DNA from: Chitinophaga polysaccharea
GTDB taxonomy: Bacteria; Bacteroidota; Bacteroidia; Chitinophagales; Chitinophagaceae
Assembly (NCBI RefSeq): GCF_902150045.1
Contig: NZ_CABFVU010000001.1
Coordinates: forward strand, 1,054,001 to 1,118,000
DNA: 64,000 nt
Direction: 5' to 3'
Below are positions 27,690-35,694 of the stretch, piece after piece. How positions within the stretch are numbered: position 1 is the first letter of the stretch; each line of letters begins with the position of its first letter. Below the pieces are notes generated by a model. That model did not search any database and was not told the DNA's origin. It saw nothing but the letters and a program-made list of their open reading frames with translations. The position numbers were made by a program, and so were the translations under genes.

Positions 27690-27763
27690 GGATCGGTAGT
27701 TCAGTTGGTTAGAATGCCGCCCTGTCACGGCGGAGGTCGCGGGTTCGAGTCCCGTCCGGTCCG
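27690..27763 (+). tRNA. tRNA-Asp (anticodon GTC)
   Basis: 74 nt that fold into a full cloverleaf. The acceptor stem GGATCGG pairs with CCGGTCC with one U-G wobble; the anticodon stem CCGCC/GGCGG carries the loop CTGTCAC with anticodon GTC; the T arm is GCGGG-TTCGAGT-CCCGT. CCA is not encoded. It marks the left edge of the AT-rich accessory island; no second copy of its 3' end was found, so its use as an integration site is unproven. Confidence 0.97.
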
Positions 27764-27766
27764 CAG

Positions 27767-27807
27767 AAGGGAATCAAAAGTCAAATAAGATTTTTGGTTC
27801 CCTTTTT
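27767..27807 (+). terminator. Terminator after tRNA-Asp
   Basis: AAGGGAATCAAAA (27767-27779) pairs with TTTTGGTTCCCTT (27792-27804) with one wobble; a T run follows the stem. Confidence 0.7.
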
Positions 27808-28190
27808 CCTTTTAAAGCACCGTAAATTAATTATTTACATTCGAACCTCACTATTATCCTCTTCCTTTTGCCTTAATTTTCCACTTTTAACTGCAAATAC
27901 GGCAAACAAATTCATTATCAACAATTTAAACTCTATCAGTTGATAAGCAGCGACTGAGTGGCCTTATTAATACATAATGATACTGAACGGGAATCGAACC
28001 CCTTATTAGTATAAAATACCAATAGCTTATATATCTGCATTTAATAACAAATAGTCTTTTCTAACAAATCAATTAGAAATTCCAATTGGCCATTTAGCGC
28101 AAATCAGTCTTTTCTTAAGTTTCCAGAGAGCGTCCCTCCATTGATGAAAGCAAGAAATCCAAAACCCAATCATTCTATCAAATATTTTTT
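27808..28190. other. Island left flank, no gene; contains a tRNA T-arm-like relic
   Basis: About 380 bp of AT-rich sequence with no credible reading frame. Read on the minus strand, 27982-28002 gives GGGGTTCGATTCCCGTTCAGT, which looks like the T arm and 3' flank of a tRNA gene. No remaining tRNA body was seen. It could be a relic of an integration site of an older element. Confidence 0.4.
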
Positions 28191-28226
28191 CAAATAAAAC
28201 AAACAAGTTCTTGTTTGTTTTATTTG
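28191..28226. promoter_or_regulatory. 36-bp perfect palindrome overlapping a promoter
   Basis: Arms CAAATAAAACAAACAAG (28191-28207) and its exact complement (28210-28226) are separated by two bases. The right arm overlaps the TTG/TTTG elements at 28211-28217 of the promoter whose -7-like box is TAATTTCG (28234-28241), 18 bp before the ATG at 28259. It is best read as an operator for a dimeric regulator, perhaps the product of the next gene; a transcript hairpin or recombination site is an alternative. Confidence 0.6.
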
Positions 28227-28258
28227 GGTTTAGTAATTTCGCACCAAACAGACACGTA

Positions 28259-28714
28259 ATGGACCTCAATTCCCAATTGAACATAGATCTGCCCATAGAG
28301 ACAATTTTGACTGAGAAGATAAAGTACCATCTGTCTCAGATCAGTCACCATAAACTTCAAATTGAAGAACTGGAAAAAGCTCTTAGCTTATTATCTAATA
28401 AGGGAATAGTACAGTCATTGCCACCAAAAAAGGCTAGCGGCTCCGCGTTGTATAATAATGATTTCAAAGTGAGCCAGAAGACCATTAGGCCTTTTGTAGA
28501 AAGCTACCTGCAGGAAAATAATGGGGCATACACAACCTCAGAAATATTCAATGGACTATTGACGTCAGAGATTGGAACAAAACTACAGGAAAGTAGCAGA
28601 CGGGATTGCGTAGCAAGTATATCTTCGACACTCAACGCGCTTGTGTTGGTTAACAAAGTGATTGGGGAATTAACTGGAAAAGGTAGAGAAAAGAAATACA
28701 GATGGATACGCTAA
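28259..28714 (+). CDS. Hypothetical protein, coiled coil plus winged-helix-like domain
   Basis: 151 residues from ATG 28259; an in-frame ATG 16 codons earlier lies inside the promoter and is rejected. Residues about 15-55 form a heptad-like helix (TILTEKIKYHLSQISHHKLQ). Residues about 85-150 (KTIRPFVESYLQENNGAYTT ... GREKKYRWI) have the helix pattern and final beta-wing of a winged-helix domain, so DNA binding is plausible. I do not recognise a named family. The large palindrome at its promoter suggests autoregulation. It is AT-rich like the rest of the island. Confidence 0.7.
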   Translation: MDLNSQLNIDLPIETILTEKIKYHLSQISHHKLQIEELEKALSLLSNKGIVQSLPPKKASGSALYNNDFKVSQKTIRPFVESYLQENNGAYTTSEIFNGLLTSEIGTKLQESSRRDCVASISSTLNALVLVNKVIGELTGKGREKKYRWIR

Positions 28715-28735
28715 AATGCATTCATTTACAAAAAA

Positions 28736-28757
28736 AAGCCCACCTGATAGTGGGCTT
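28736..28757. terminator. Hairpin terminator, stronger on the minus strand
   Basis: AAGCCCAC/GTGGGCTT with a 6-nt loop follows the 28259 gene. On the minus strand the stem is followed by a T run, so it also stops transcription arriving from the recombinase side. Confidence 0.65.
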
Positions 28758-28921
28758 CTGTTACAAATCCTCTCGAGTATTCGTTCTAGATGATGGCAAA
28801 GATATACCATCGATCACATTAGAGTTCTGACAAAGATTATAAGCTCATTTCTTATTCTCCTCACGTCAGGTTTAGAAAGATCTCGAACTAAAGAAAACCA
28901 CTGTATCACAGATAGTGGTCG

Positions 28922-28948
28922 CCCCATTTCTATGGGGCTTTTCTATTT
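28922..28948 (+). terminator. Plus-strand intrinsic terminator
   Basis: GCCCCAT-TTCT-ATGGGGC followed by TTTTCTATTT. An ACCACT/AGTGGT hairpin lies just before it (from about 28899). With the hairpin at 28736 this makes three stem-loops in a 335-bp gap that holds no gene; a small RNA ending here is possible but no promoter was identified. Confidence 0.6.
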
Positions 28949-29049
28949 ACAAATGTAAGTAAAAAAGCTGTTTAATGAATATATTGACATTTCTTAGTTC
29001 CCTTAACAGGTTGCCAAATTTGAACGAATATCTCCACGCCCCTACCCAA

Positions 29050-30696
29050 TCACGTTATTCTTAACACCAACAAAACCATATTAACCATAAAATCGAGAAT
29101 ATACTGCGCCTTTTGAGCATTAATGGTTCTACACCTTGATTGTTCATAGAACATTATCTCCGCTATCAGTTCCTCATTAATTGATTCCAGCTCATTAACC
29201 CAATTGAATCTCCGAGGCTCCTTAAACTCTTCCTGGCAAGCCACACCATATACCATCTGTGCTTGCCAGATTAAACTGTTGGTCATTTTTGGATGTTCTG
29301 ATAATATAATTTCCTGGTCAATTAAAAGGTGTAGAAATTGCCTTTTATTGAGAGCGTCCGCGGTAGACCAAAACCAGCCAGGGTCATTTAATTTCCTTAG
29401 GGTCGATTTTAGGATATAATTAGTTGCTTTCCCTTTCTTTTTAGATTCTTGAAAGTTTATTGCAAGTTGCTTGATGTAACGCTCACAATCGACTTTTATG
29501 AGCTGGAAATCTTCAACTGTTATTTCATTCATTAACTGAAGCCTATTAGTCTTAACAATACGATCGATTAGCTTGTGTATGCTATTTGAGAGCAAAAGTT
29601 GTGTTCTATTAATATCTTCTTTTTCCTGCTGCAGAAAATGGCTCAGTATACGATGGAAGATATTTATATAGCCTTCACCAACAGTTAAGGTTTCGATTTC
29701 GTTTTGAAATAGCTGATTGACTTTGTCCGCAGAGGCTCTAAAATGTTTGCAATGTTGACAGTGATAATAGGAATAATATGTGTGTCGTCCTTTTGAACGG
29801 CTCCCGGTTAACCTCTTATGACATTGAGGACAATAGACAAAACCTCTTAAAATAAGTTGGGGGTTTAGGGATTCAGTAATCACGGTCTGTTTCCGTTTAT
29901 CTTTCAGAGTCTGCTGTACCTGTTTAAATAGGAGTTCTGAGACTATTCCTGTATGCTTGCCGTTGACAAAGTGTGAAGGTTCGTCTTCAAAAGCTGGAAC
30001 GTTGACTTTACCGCAATACGCCGGATTTTGTAGAATTCGCCAAAAATTACTTCTGCTGCACTGCATTCCCTGAGCAAGTAATTGTTCATATATAGATTGA
30101 ACATTACGTTTTGGGTTGGCCGCGATAAGTATAAATGCAGTTTCGATAAATGTGGCCTCATTCTCTTTAATGCCCAGACATTTTTCTCCCTGACTGGTGT
30201 AAATATAGGTATAGCCTAAAGGTGGATGAGAAGTCCATCTTCCTTGTTCTCTTGCCTCATGTATTCCTTGCTTGACATTTAGCGAACGTCTTTCATTTTC
30301 CACTTCTGAGGTGGCAATATAGACTGCAAGCAGAATTTTGTTCTCTGGAATTGACAGGTCAAGCGGTTGATCGATTGCTTGTGTAACTATTCCCAGTTTT
30401 TTAAGCAGTGCAATTGTAGCGAAGGCCTCCGATGCATTCCTGCTAAACCTGTCCCATTTGGTAAATAAAAGAAAGTTCGGGAAAGAAATCTGCCGCTCTT
30501 TCAAGCTACGCATCAATTTGTTCCAACCGGGTCTATTGAATGTTTTAGCAGAATGATCTTCTCTAATAATATCAACGACTTGTATTTTGTATAGCGAGCA
30601 GTACTCCTGTAATTTCTTTTCCTGAAATGAAAGCGAGTATCCCCTGAGCGCCTGCTCATCAGTACTTACTCTAACATATAAGAATGCAGATGACAT
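29050..30696 (-). CDS. Large serine recombinase (site-specific integrase)
   Basis: 548 residues. The N-terminal resolvase domain begins FLYVRVSTDEQALRGYSL, with catalytic Ser11 and the Arg-rich active-site motifs (KWDRFSRNASEAF, EVENERRSLNVKQGI). A recombinase domain follows (PPLGYTYIY ... YCGKVNVPAF), then a zinc-ribbon (YCPQCHKRL ... CQHCKHF) and a long C-terminal coiled region. Large serine recombinases insert and excise phages and integrative elements. This is probably the enzyme that mobilised the island, although att sites were not identified. It reads away from the defence genes. Confidence 0.93.
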   Translation of the reverse strand: MSSAFLYVRVSTDEQALRGYSLSFQEKKLQEYCSLYKIQVVDIIREDHSAKTFNRPGWNKLMRSLKERQISFPNFLLFTKWDRFSRNASEAFATIALLKKLGIVTQAIDQPLDLSIPENKILLAVYIATSEVENERRSLNVKQGIHEAREQGRWTSHPPLGYTYIYTSQGEKCLGIKENEATFIETAFILIAANPKRNVQSIYEQLLAQGMQCSRSNFWRILQNPAYCGKVNVPAFEDEPSHFVNGKHTGIVSELLFKQVQQTLKDKRKQTVITESLNPQLILRGFVYCPQCHKRLTGSRSKGRHTYYSYYHCQHCKHFRASADKVNQLFQNEIETLTVGEGYINIFHRILSHFLQQEKEDINRTQLLLSNSIHKLIDRIVKTNRLQLMNEITVEDFQLIKVDCERYIKQLAINFQESKKKGKATNYILKSTLRKLNDPGWFWSTADALNKRQFLHLLIDQEIILSEHPKMTNSLIWQAQMVYGVACQEEFKEPRRFNWVNELESINEELIAEIMFYEQSRCRTINAQKAQYILDFMVNMVLLVLRIT

Positions 30697-30755
30697 GTGC
30701 CAAAAACATTTCAGGTCAATTGACTAAGCCGTGGCACTTAGCTACTACAAAAGTA
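30697..30755 (-). promoter_or_regulatory. Recombinase promoter and leader hairpin
   Basis: On the minus strand a TACTTTTG -7 box is at 30748-30755, placing the start about 45-50 nt before the ATG at 30696. The leader contains the inverted repeat GTGCCA (30732-30737 on plus as TGGCAC) and 30697-30702, whose second arm abuts the ATG; this could hide the translation start or be part of a recombination site. Confidence 0.5.
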
Positions 30756-30837
30756 GAATAATTATCCCTATATCGAATTATCTATAAAATCTTCTTTTGC
30801 TGAGTGCAAAGGAAGACCCGAAAGTCTTATTATAGAG

Positions 30838-31049
30838 ATGATGTTTTCTCCGGAAGTTGGGAGAAAACATCAGGACTTTGCCTCTGAAAAGGGTCTAACA
30901 GAAATGGAGCTTGCCTTTGCTTGTGGCGAAAAAGATATTCTCAAATTGATAGAATAGAGCTAGGGAAAGTCAATTTCTCTGTTTCCTACCTTACGCTCTT
31001 AGCTACTGCATTAAATGCTGAGCCAGGAGATTTACTTCAGCCTTACTGA
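30838..31049 (+). pseudogene. Broken XRE-family helix-turn-helix regulator
   Basis: The first frame reads MMFSPEVGRKHQDFASEKGL then TEMELAFACGEKDI and stops at TAG; shifting frame by one base near 30934 gives YSQIDRIELGKVNFSVSYLT, then LLATALNAEPGDLLQPY and a stop. Joined, the two pieces make a typical Bacteroidota Cro/CI-type domain (GLTxMELAxxCxxxxSQIxRIE). A single-base loss therefore inactivates it. A 12-bp perfect inverted repeat with an 8-nt loop (30840-30851, 30860-30871) lies inside its start. It sits directly upstream of the IetAS-like operon and may have been its regulator. Confidence 0.75.
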
Positions 31050-31336
31050 ATATTTCTTTCTTATTCAGCAGCACTTTTTTCAATTCTATTCTGGATTAAA
31101 TCCTATAGTAGTCTATTTCTTAATAGATCACTAATCTCACTGTCTATCATTGCACAGGCACAGTATCGGCAACACTACAACATCAATGGGCGTTAGAGTG
31201 GCACCCTGCTAGTTTAGCGCAATGAGGTTTTATTCAGTCTGTAAATGGATCGGGCTGCTGAGTAACCCGATAGATTATCTAATAACCGAGAAAGACCAAT
31301 AAAGTCTGTTCTATTGAGACACAATATATCCTAATT
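31050..31336. other. Gap upstream of defence operon, no gene seen
   Basis: AT-rich, with stop codons in all frames. Nothing with family resemblance was recognised. Confidence 0.4.
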
Positions 31337-31399
31337 GGAAATTTATTGTCAGATTATGGAAATTTATTTTGAAAAATGGAAATTAATGTCTTATATTTG
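31337..31399 (+). promoter_or_regulatory. Promoter of the IetAS-like operon with three direct repeats
   Basis: TTTG (31368-31371), 20 nt, TATATTTG (31392-31399) is a full Bacteroidota promoter, with transcription starting near 31406 and the ATG at 31430. Three direct repeats overlap it: GGAAATTTATT at 31337, GGAAATTTATT at 31358, GGAAATTAAT at 31378, spaced 21 and 20 bp, about two helical turns. They are on one face of the DNA and look like an operator array. Confidence 0.75.
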
Positions 31400-31429
31400 C
31401 ATTTAAAGGCCACAATAAACAAATCGATA

Positions 31430-32617
31430 ATGGTAAAATATTTTAATATAATTCAGGCATTATGTAGATCCGCGTTGGCAAATCCTAATGAGGCTATATT
31501 ACATCAGATTAACCGGCTAAAAGACGGTCTGGAGAAGGATGGACACGAAAAGGAAGCCAAGTCATTGGAAGGATTACTGTCTTCTTCGCAAGCAAGCCTG
31601 GAAATGTCTCCCAGCAAAATTCAGCAATCCTTCGTAGCAACCATAGGTGAAACGCTAACAGCCAAAACGCCTATTCCTGTTGACAAGGAAACGTCAACCC
31701 CCCTTGCTGAAGTGTTTTTTCCGGCAGAGCTGCCTGATGAAATGCCTCTGTTTGATGACAATATCCAATTGGCCATACAGTCAATTGTAAATGAGTGGAT
31801 GAAGTTTGAAAAGCTTTTAGAAATAAATGCCACTCCAGCTAGTTCATGCCTGATTTATGGGGCTCCTGGAACCGGCAAAACCCATCTTGCAAAATGGATA
31901 TCAAAGCAAATCGGACTACCGGTAGTACTGGCAAGATTGGAAGGATTAATGTCGTCCTTTTTAGGAACTACATCACGAAATATTGGGAACTTGTTTGCTT
32001 TTGCGAATAGATATAGATGTGTGCTGCTTCTTGATGAATTTGATGCCATTGCCAAATTGCGAAACGATCCACAGGAAGTTGGGGAGGTAAAAAGGGTTGT
32101 AAATACATTATTGCAAAGCCTTGATTCTCGCCATGAAAAAGGTTTTACAATAGGAGTAACCAATCATGAAAGCCTCTTAGATCCCGCTATCTGGAGAAGA
32201 TTCGACATCCAGATAGAAATTCCTAAACCATCACCAGAGGTAATGATGCATTTGTTGAAAAAATTCCTAACTCCGTTAGAATTTAATGAAAGTGAGATAA
32301 AATTTCTAGCATGGTGTCTTGAAGGATCGTCGGGTGCGGATGCTGAAATGTTATCAAAGTGGCTGAAACGGGCTTTCGTTTTGGAAAAAGGAAGTAGTAT
32401 CATTTCTGTAATGAAACAATTTGCATTACTCAATTCAGGGAGAGTGGATGTGGGCAAAAGAAATGTTATGCTACATAGTGATGAAGATTTTATTACAATG
32501 TTATTGGAAGACAGAGCGTATTCTTTCAAACAAAAAGATATAGCTTCTTTGTTCGGAATAACTCCGTCTACTTTAAGTAAACAGTTATCAAAGTTTAAAG
32601 ATTCGGAAAAAATATAA
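31430..32617 (+). CDS. ietA: AAA+ ATPase, IetA-like (defence pair with subtilase)
   Basis: 395 residues from ATG 31430. A start 18 codons earlier would lie upstream of the promoter's -7 box and is rejected. A helical N-terminal region (1-100) precedes an AAA+ core with Walker A GAPGTGKT (144-151), Walker B VLLLDEFD (198-205), and an arginine-bearing IWRRFD segment. The C-terminus has an HTH-like segment (DIASLFGITPSTLSKQLSKF). AAA ATPase plus S8 protease three bases apart is the arrangement of IetAS, first described as a plasmid stability/incompatibility pair and later listed as an anti-phage system. The symbol is given on this basis. Confidence 0.85.
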   Translation: MVKYFNIIQALCRSALANPNEAILHQINRLKDGLEKDGHEKEAKSLEGLLSSSQASLEMSPSKIQQSFVATIGETLTAKTPIPVDKETSTPLAEVFFPAELPDEMPLFDDNIQLAIQSIVNEWMKFEKLLEINATPASSCLIYGAPGTGKTHLAKWISKQIGLPVVLARLEGLMSSFLGTTSRNIGNLFAFANRYRCVLLLDEFDAIAKLRNDPQEVGEVKRVVNTLLQSLDSRHEKGFTIGVTNHESLLDPAIWRRFDIQIEIPKPSPEVMMHLLKKFLTPLEFNESEIKFLAWCLEGSSGADAEMLSKWLKRAFVLEKGSSIISVMKQFALLNSGRVDVGKRNVMLHSDEDFITMLLEDRAYSFKQKDIASLFGITPSTLSKQLSKFKDSEKI

Positions 32618-32620
32618 GTT

Positions 32621-35110
32621 ATGGCAAATAGTCCTGTTCAAATAGTTTTAAACACCAATGACTTCATTGAAGCTTTGGAGCACAATGGCGGAGGTTCCCC
32701 CAAAGACTTTTTTGACGGGAACGATGCTGATTTCGTTGACCACAGAGACAATCTTCAAAAACAATTGGGCGAGATCAGGAACATGCAGTTGGTAAGCAGC
32801 TATACAAAGGTATCTTACGCTAAAGTAACTTTAAAGCAGGCGGCATTAGCAAAAAGCCATAGACCTACTTCTCAGATATTCAAAAGAGATATTGCCCCTG
32901 TGGTAGGCGCAGGAGATTTGGGTGAATTATTTGTTGAACTAACCCCCGAAAGCATTGACGTAATTAATGGAAAATTTAACCGGGTAGAAACAGAAGTTAA
33001 GTATAAAGAGAAAGATGGGAAAAGCGAACCTAAACCAACTCGGCTAAGAAGTGAGATAGGTGCTATTGAGAATATTACTGCCTACACCGCTAGTGATAAA
33101 AGAAAATTTTCAGTAAAAGAAGCTATCGAGTGGCTATCCAATCCTCAAACAGGTGGTTCTTACGTGGTTGAGTTATTTGAAGCACCACCTGCAAGAAAAG
33201 ACTGGGATTTATTGAGTGCACATAAATTTGATCTATTTGAAAGCTTTATTGACGGTTTAGAAAATGTTGGTAACGGTCTTTTTGCCTCACGGGTTATTAC
33301 TGGAGCCGGAGCTGCGGTTATTTTTGGAGTAAAACTGGAAAAAAGTTCATCCTCTCCCGTGATACAATCATTCCCGGTATCGTCTTCACTGGCAAAATCT
33401 AAATCAGGAGAAAAGCACATTATAGACCTTGACATAAAAAAACACAACAAACTACTAGAATTTCTGGACAAACACCCACTGGTAAAAAAAATATCGCTAC
33501 CTCCTATCATTATGAAAAGTAGCGCAGCCACTTCTATAAAGAGAGGAAAGAACTTTGTAGTTCCTTCAATGGAAGATGATGTCTCTTACCCAAAAATATG
33601 CGTGGTAGATGGCGGAGTTTCAGATATATATGGCGACTGGATTGAAGATAGATGGGGCTTAATAAGCCCTTCGGATAAAGACGAGAATCATGGATCGTTC
33701 ATAGCCGGGTTGGCAATCGCAGGACAAACCCTCAATGGTAACGCTATTTGCAGGGAAATTGATGGATGTAAAATTATTGATTTAGATATTCTCCCCCTTG
33801 AGCATAAGTATGATACTTATTTTCCAAAACCATTTCAGTTTTTTAGCGAATTAGAAAGCGCTGTTCAAGAGTTGAAAGCAAGAACAGGTGTTCGGGTATT
33901 CAACTTTAGTATGAATATAGAAGAACACGCATCAACAACCGGTTATAGTCTTTTTGCCCAATTGCTGGATAAGATTGCTGAGGAAAATGATGTGGTTTTT
34001 GCTATTTCTGCTGGCAATACCCGTCCTGTTGATATGAGAAGGGAGTGGCCGGAAGATACAATTGAGGCCTTGAAGATTTTAGCTTCTTCAAGGAACGATA
34101 CAATAAAAAAGCCCGCTGAAAGTTGCCGTAATGTTAGCGTGTCAGCACTTAATCCACCCAATATTGATGGGGTCATTCCATATACACTGAGTAACTACAG
34201 TTGCAGGGGGCCTGGACTTAGGGTTGGGCTTAAGCCGGATTTTGCCCATGTAGGCGGTTCGGGAACTATTCATCCAACATTGGGACATGGTTTGCTATCT
34301 CTGGATTCTAAAGGTAAAATAGTAGATGGTTGCGGTACAAGTTACGCCGCGCCAAATGTAGCCAAAACACTGGCAAGCCTTGATCATGCTATTGAAGGCA
34401 GCGTATCAAGAGAAACACTGATAGGTCTTGGCATTCACCATGCTTCCTTGCCGGATTCGCTAAACGACAAAAATCTAAGAAATGTGACCAAACATTTGGT
34501 TGGTTTTGGTATGCCAAAAGGGTCGGAAGAAATTTTAAATGGTACGCCTTCTGCAATCACGTTGGTTTTTGCAAATCGGGCGATAATCGGACATAAATTG
34601 AGTTTTAAGTTTTCGTGGCCGCCCAGCCTTGTACGAGATGGCAAATGTTTTGGGCATGCGAAACTGACCATCGTAAGCACTCCGCGATTCGATTACCGGT
34701 ATGGAGCCGAATTCGTTAGAATAAATATAGACGCTGCGCTACGGCAGCAGCAGAAAAACGGAAAATACCTGGGTCGCCTGAATGCTATCTATACACCGGA
34801 TGAAGGAGAAGGTAGTTTGTTTGAAAAAGACCAGATTGAACATTCATTTAAATGGAGTCCTGTAAAAGTTTATGAAAAGACTTTCCCACGTGGTGTGGGG
34901 CCAACAACAGACTGGAGTCTGGATGTAGAATACCTGGCACGAGACGGCGTTGCAATACCACGTGAAGGGGTTCCTTTTACCGCGATACTAACCATTTCGG
35001 ACCCTAATAATGAACAACCTGTATTTAATGACATGCGGCAAATGCTTCAGTCATTAGGCGTGCAAGCTGTCGATATTAAGACTGCGGCGCGTGTTGTTCC
35101 AAGAGTTTAA
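32621..35110 (+). CDS. ietS: S8 subtilisin-like protease, IetS-like
   Basis: 829 residues, no signal peptide, so cytoplasmic. A roughly 320-residue N-terminal region of unknown fold precedes the subtilase domain with the full catalytic set: Asp330 in KICVVDGGVSD, His357 in ENHGSFIAGLA, Asn466 in AISAGNTRP, and Ser574 in GCGTSYAAPNVA. About 200 further residues follow, probably a beta-rich domain. It starts 3 bp after the ATPase stop. In IetAS-type systems both genes are needed; the ATPase presumably controls or feeds the protease. Targets are unknown. Confidence 0.87.
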   Translation: MANSPVQIVLNTNDFIEALEHNGGGSPKDFFDGNDADFVDHRDNLQKQLGEIRNMQLVSSYTKVSYAKVTLKQAALAKSHRPTSQIFKRDIAPVVGAGDLGELFVELTPESIDVINGKFNRVETEVKYKEKDGKSEPKPTRLRSEIGAIENITAYTASDKRKFSVKEAIEWLSNPQTGGSYVVELFEAPPARKDWDLLSAHKFDLFESFIDGLENVGNGLFASRVITGAGAAVIFGVKLEKSSSSPVIQSFPVSSSLAKSKSGEKHIIDLDIKKHNKLLEFLDKHPLVKKISLPPIIMKSSAATSIKRGKNFVVPSMEDDVSYPKICVVDGGVSDIYGDWIEDRWGLISPSDKDENHGSFIAGLAIAGQTLNGNAICREIDGCKIIDLDILPLEHKYDTYFPKPFQFFSELESAVQELKARTGVRVFNFSMNIEEHASTTGYSLFAQLLDKIAEENDVVFAISAGNTRPVDMRREWPEDTIEALKILASSRNDTIKKPAESCRNVSVSALNPPNIDGVIPYTLSNYSCRGPGLRVGLKPDFAHVGGSGTIHPTLGHGLLSLDSKGKIVDGCGTSYAAPNVAKTLASLDHAIEGSVSRETLIGLGIHHASLPDSLNDKNLRNVTKHLVGFGMPKGSEEILNGTPSAITLVFANRAIIGHKLSFKFSWPPSLVRDGKCFGHAKLTIVSTPRFDYRYGAEFVRINIDAALRQQQKNGKYLGRLNAIYTPDEGEGSLFEKDQIEHSFKWSPVKVYEKTFPRGVGPTTDWSLDVEYLARDGVAIPREGVPFTAILTISDPNNEQPVFNDMRQMLQSLGVQAVDIKTAARVVPRV

Positions 35111-35134
35111 TTATTGAAAAAAACTGATATACTA

Positions 35135-35380
35135 ATGGCAAACTATCATGTAACACAAAAAAAAGGACAAGACAACTGGAATGTTCAAAAGGAAGGCGGC
35201 AAAAAAGCGTCTGCTGTAGTTGAAACTCAAAAGCAAGCAGAACAACTTGCTAAGCAGTTTTCATCGAATAACGGTGGCGGTGAAGTTCGCATACATAGAC
35301 CAAATGGAGGGCCGATAAGGGATAGTGATACCGTAAAACCGGGTAACGATCCAAGTTCAGTAAAAGACACTAAAAACTAA
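35135..35380 (+). CDS. DUF2188 small protein
   Basis: 81 residues from ATG 35135 (MANYHVTQKKGQDNWNVQKE); the frame extends to a TTG seven codons earlier. It matches the DUF2188 pattern: YHVTxKKG..W.V.KEGGKKAS, a helix with QKQAEQLAKQF, then EVRIHRPNGGPIRDSDT. The function of the family is unknown. It is 24 bp after the subtilase stop and before a hairpin terminator, so it is the third gene of that operon. A substrate, cofactor or antidote role is possible but not shown. Confidence 0.8.
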   Translation: MANYHVTQKKGQDNWNVQKEGGKKASAVVETQKQAEQLAKQFSSNNGGGEVRIHRPNGGPIRDSDTVKPGNDPSSVKDTKN

Positions 35381-35400
35381 TGATGGAAATTAATTAAAAA

Positions 35401-35425
35401 ACCAGGCGAAAATCACCTGGCTTTA
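35401..35425 (+). terminator. Probable terminator of the IetAS-like operon
   Basis: CCAGG(CG)-AAAAT-(CA)CCTGG stem with one mismatch followed by CTTTAATT. The T tract is short, so readthrough into the ubiquitin-like operon is possible. Confidence 0.5.
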
Positions 35426-35431
35426 ATTCCT

Positions 35432-35572
35432 TTAAAGGAACCCAAAGCCCTTGCGAGGCATTCGGTAGTATTGTTCTTGCACTTCAAAACTACCTCCTTT
35501 AATTGAAATAAACAAGCCCTTTCGTGATTTTAACCCTACGACCTCACTCCGGGGTTGTTGGACTGGTATCAT
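35432..35572 (-). CDS. Possible 46-residue small ORF
   Basis: An ATG at 35572 opens MIPVQQPRSEVVGLKSRKGL, continuing FISIKGGSFEVQEQYYRMPR to a TAA. An AGGAGG-like sequence is inside rather than upstream of it. It has plausible amino-acid composition but no recognised family and lies antisense between two plus-strand operons. It may be a relic of a longer gene. Confidence 0.25.
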   Translation of the reverse strand: MIPVQQPRSEVVGLKSRKGLFISIKGGSFEVQEQYYRMPRKGFGFL

Positions 35573-35694
35573 AGCTTAAATATTATTATCGCACAGACAG
35601 GATTTTGACAGGTCGGTTTAACCGTACACCTATTGCTGAAATGATAGATGCAGTAGACTGGAATTTAATTTTAGAAATTTTAATTATTTAAGAA

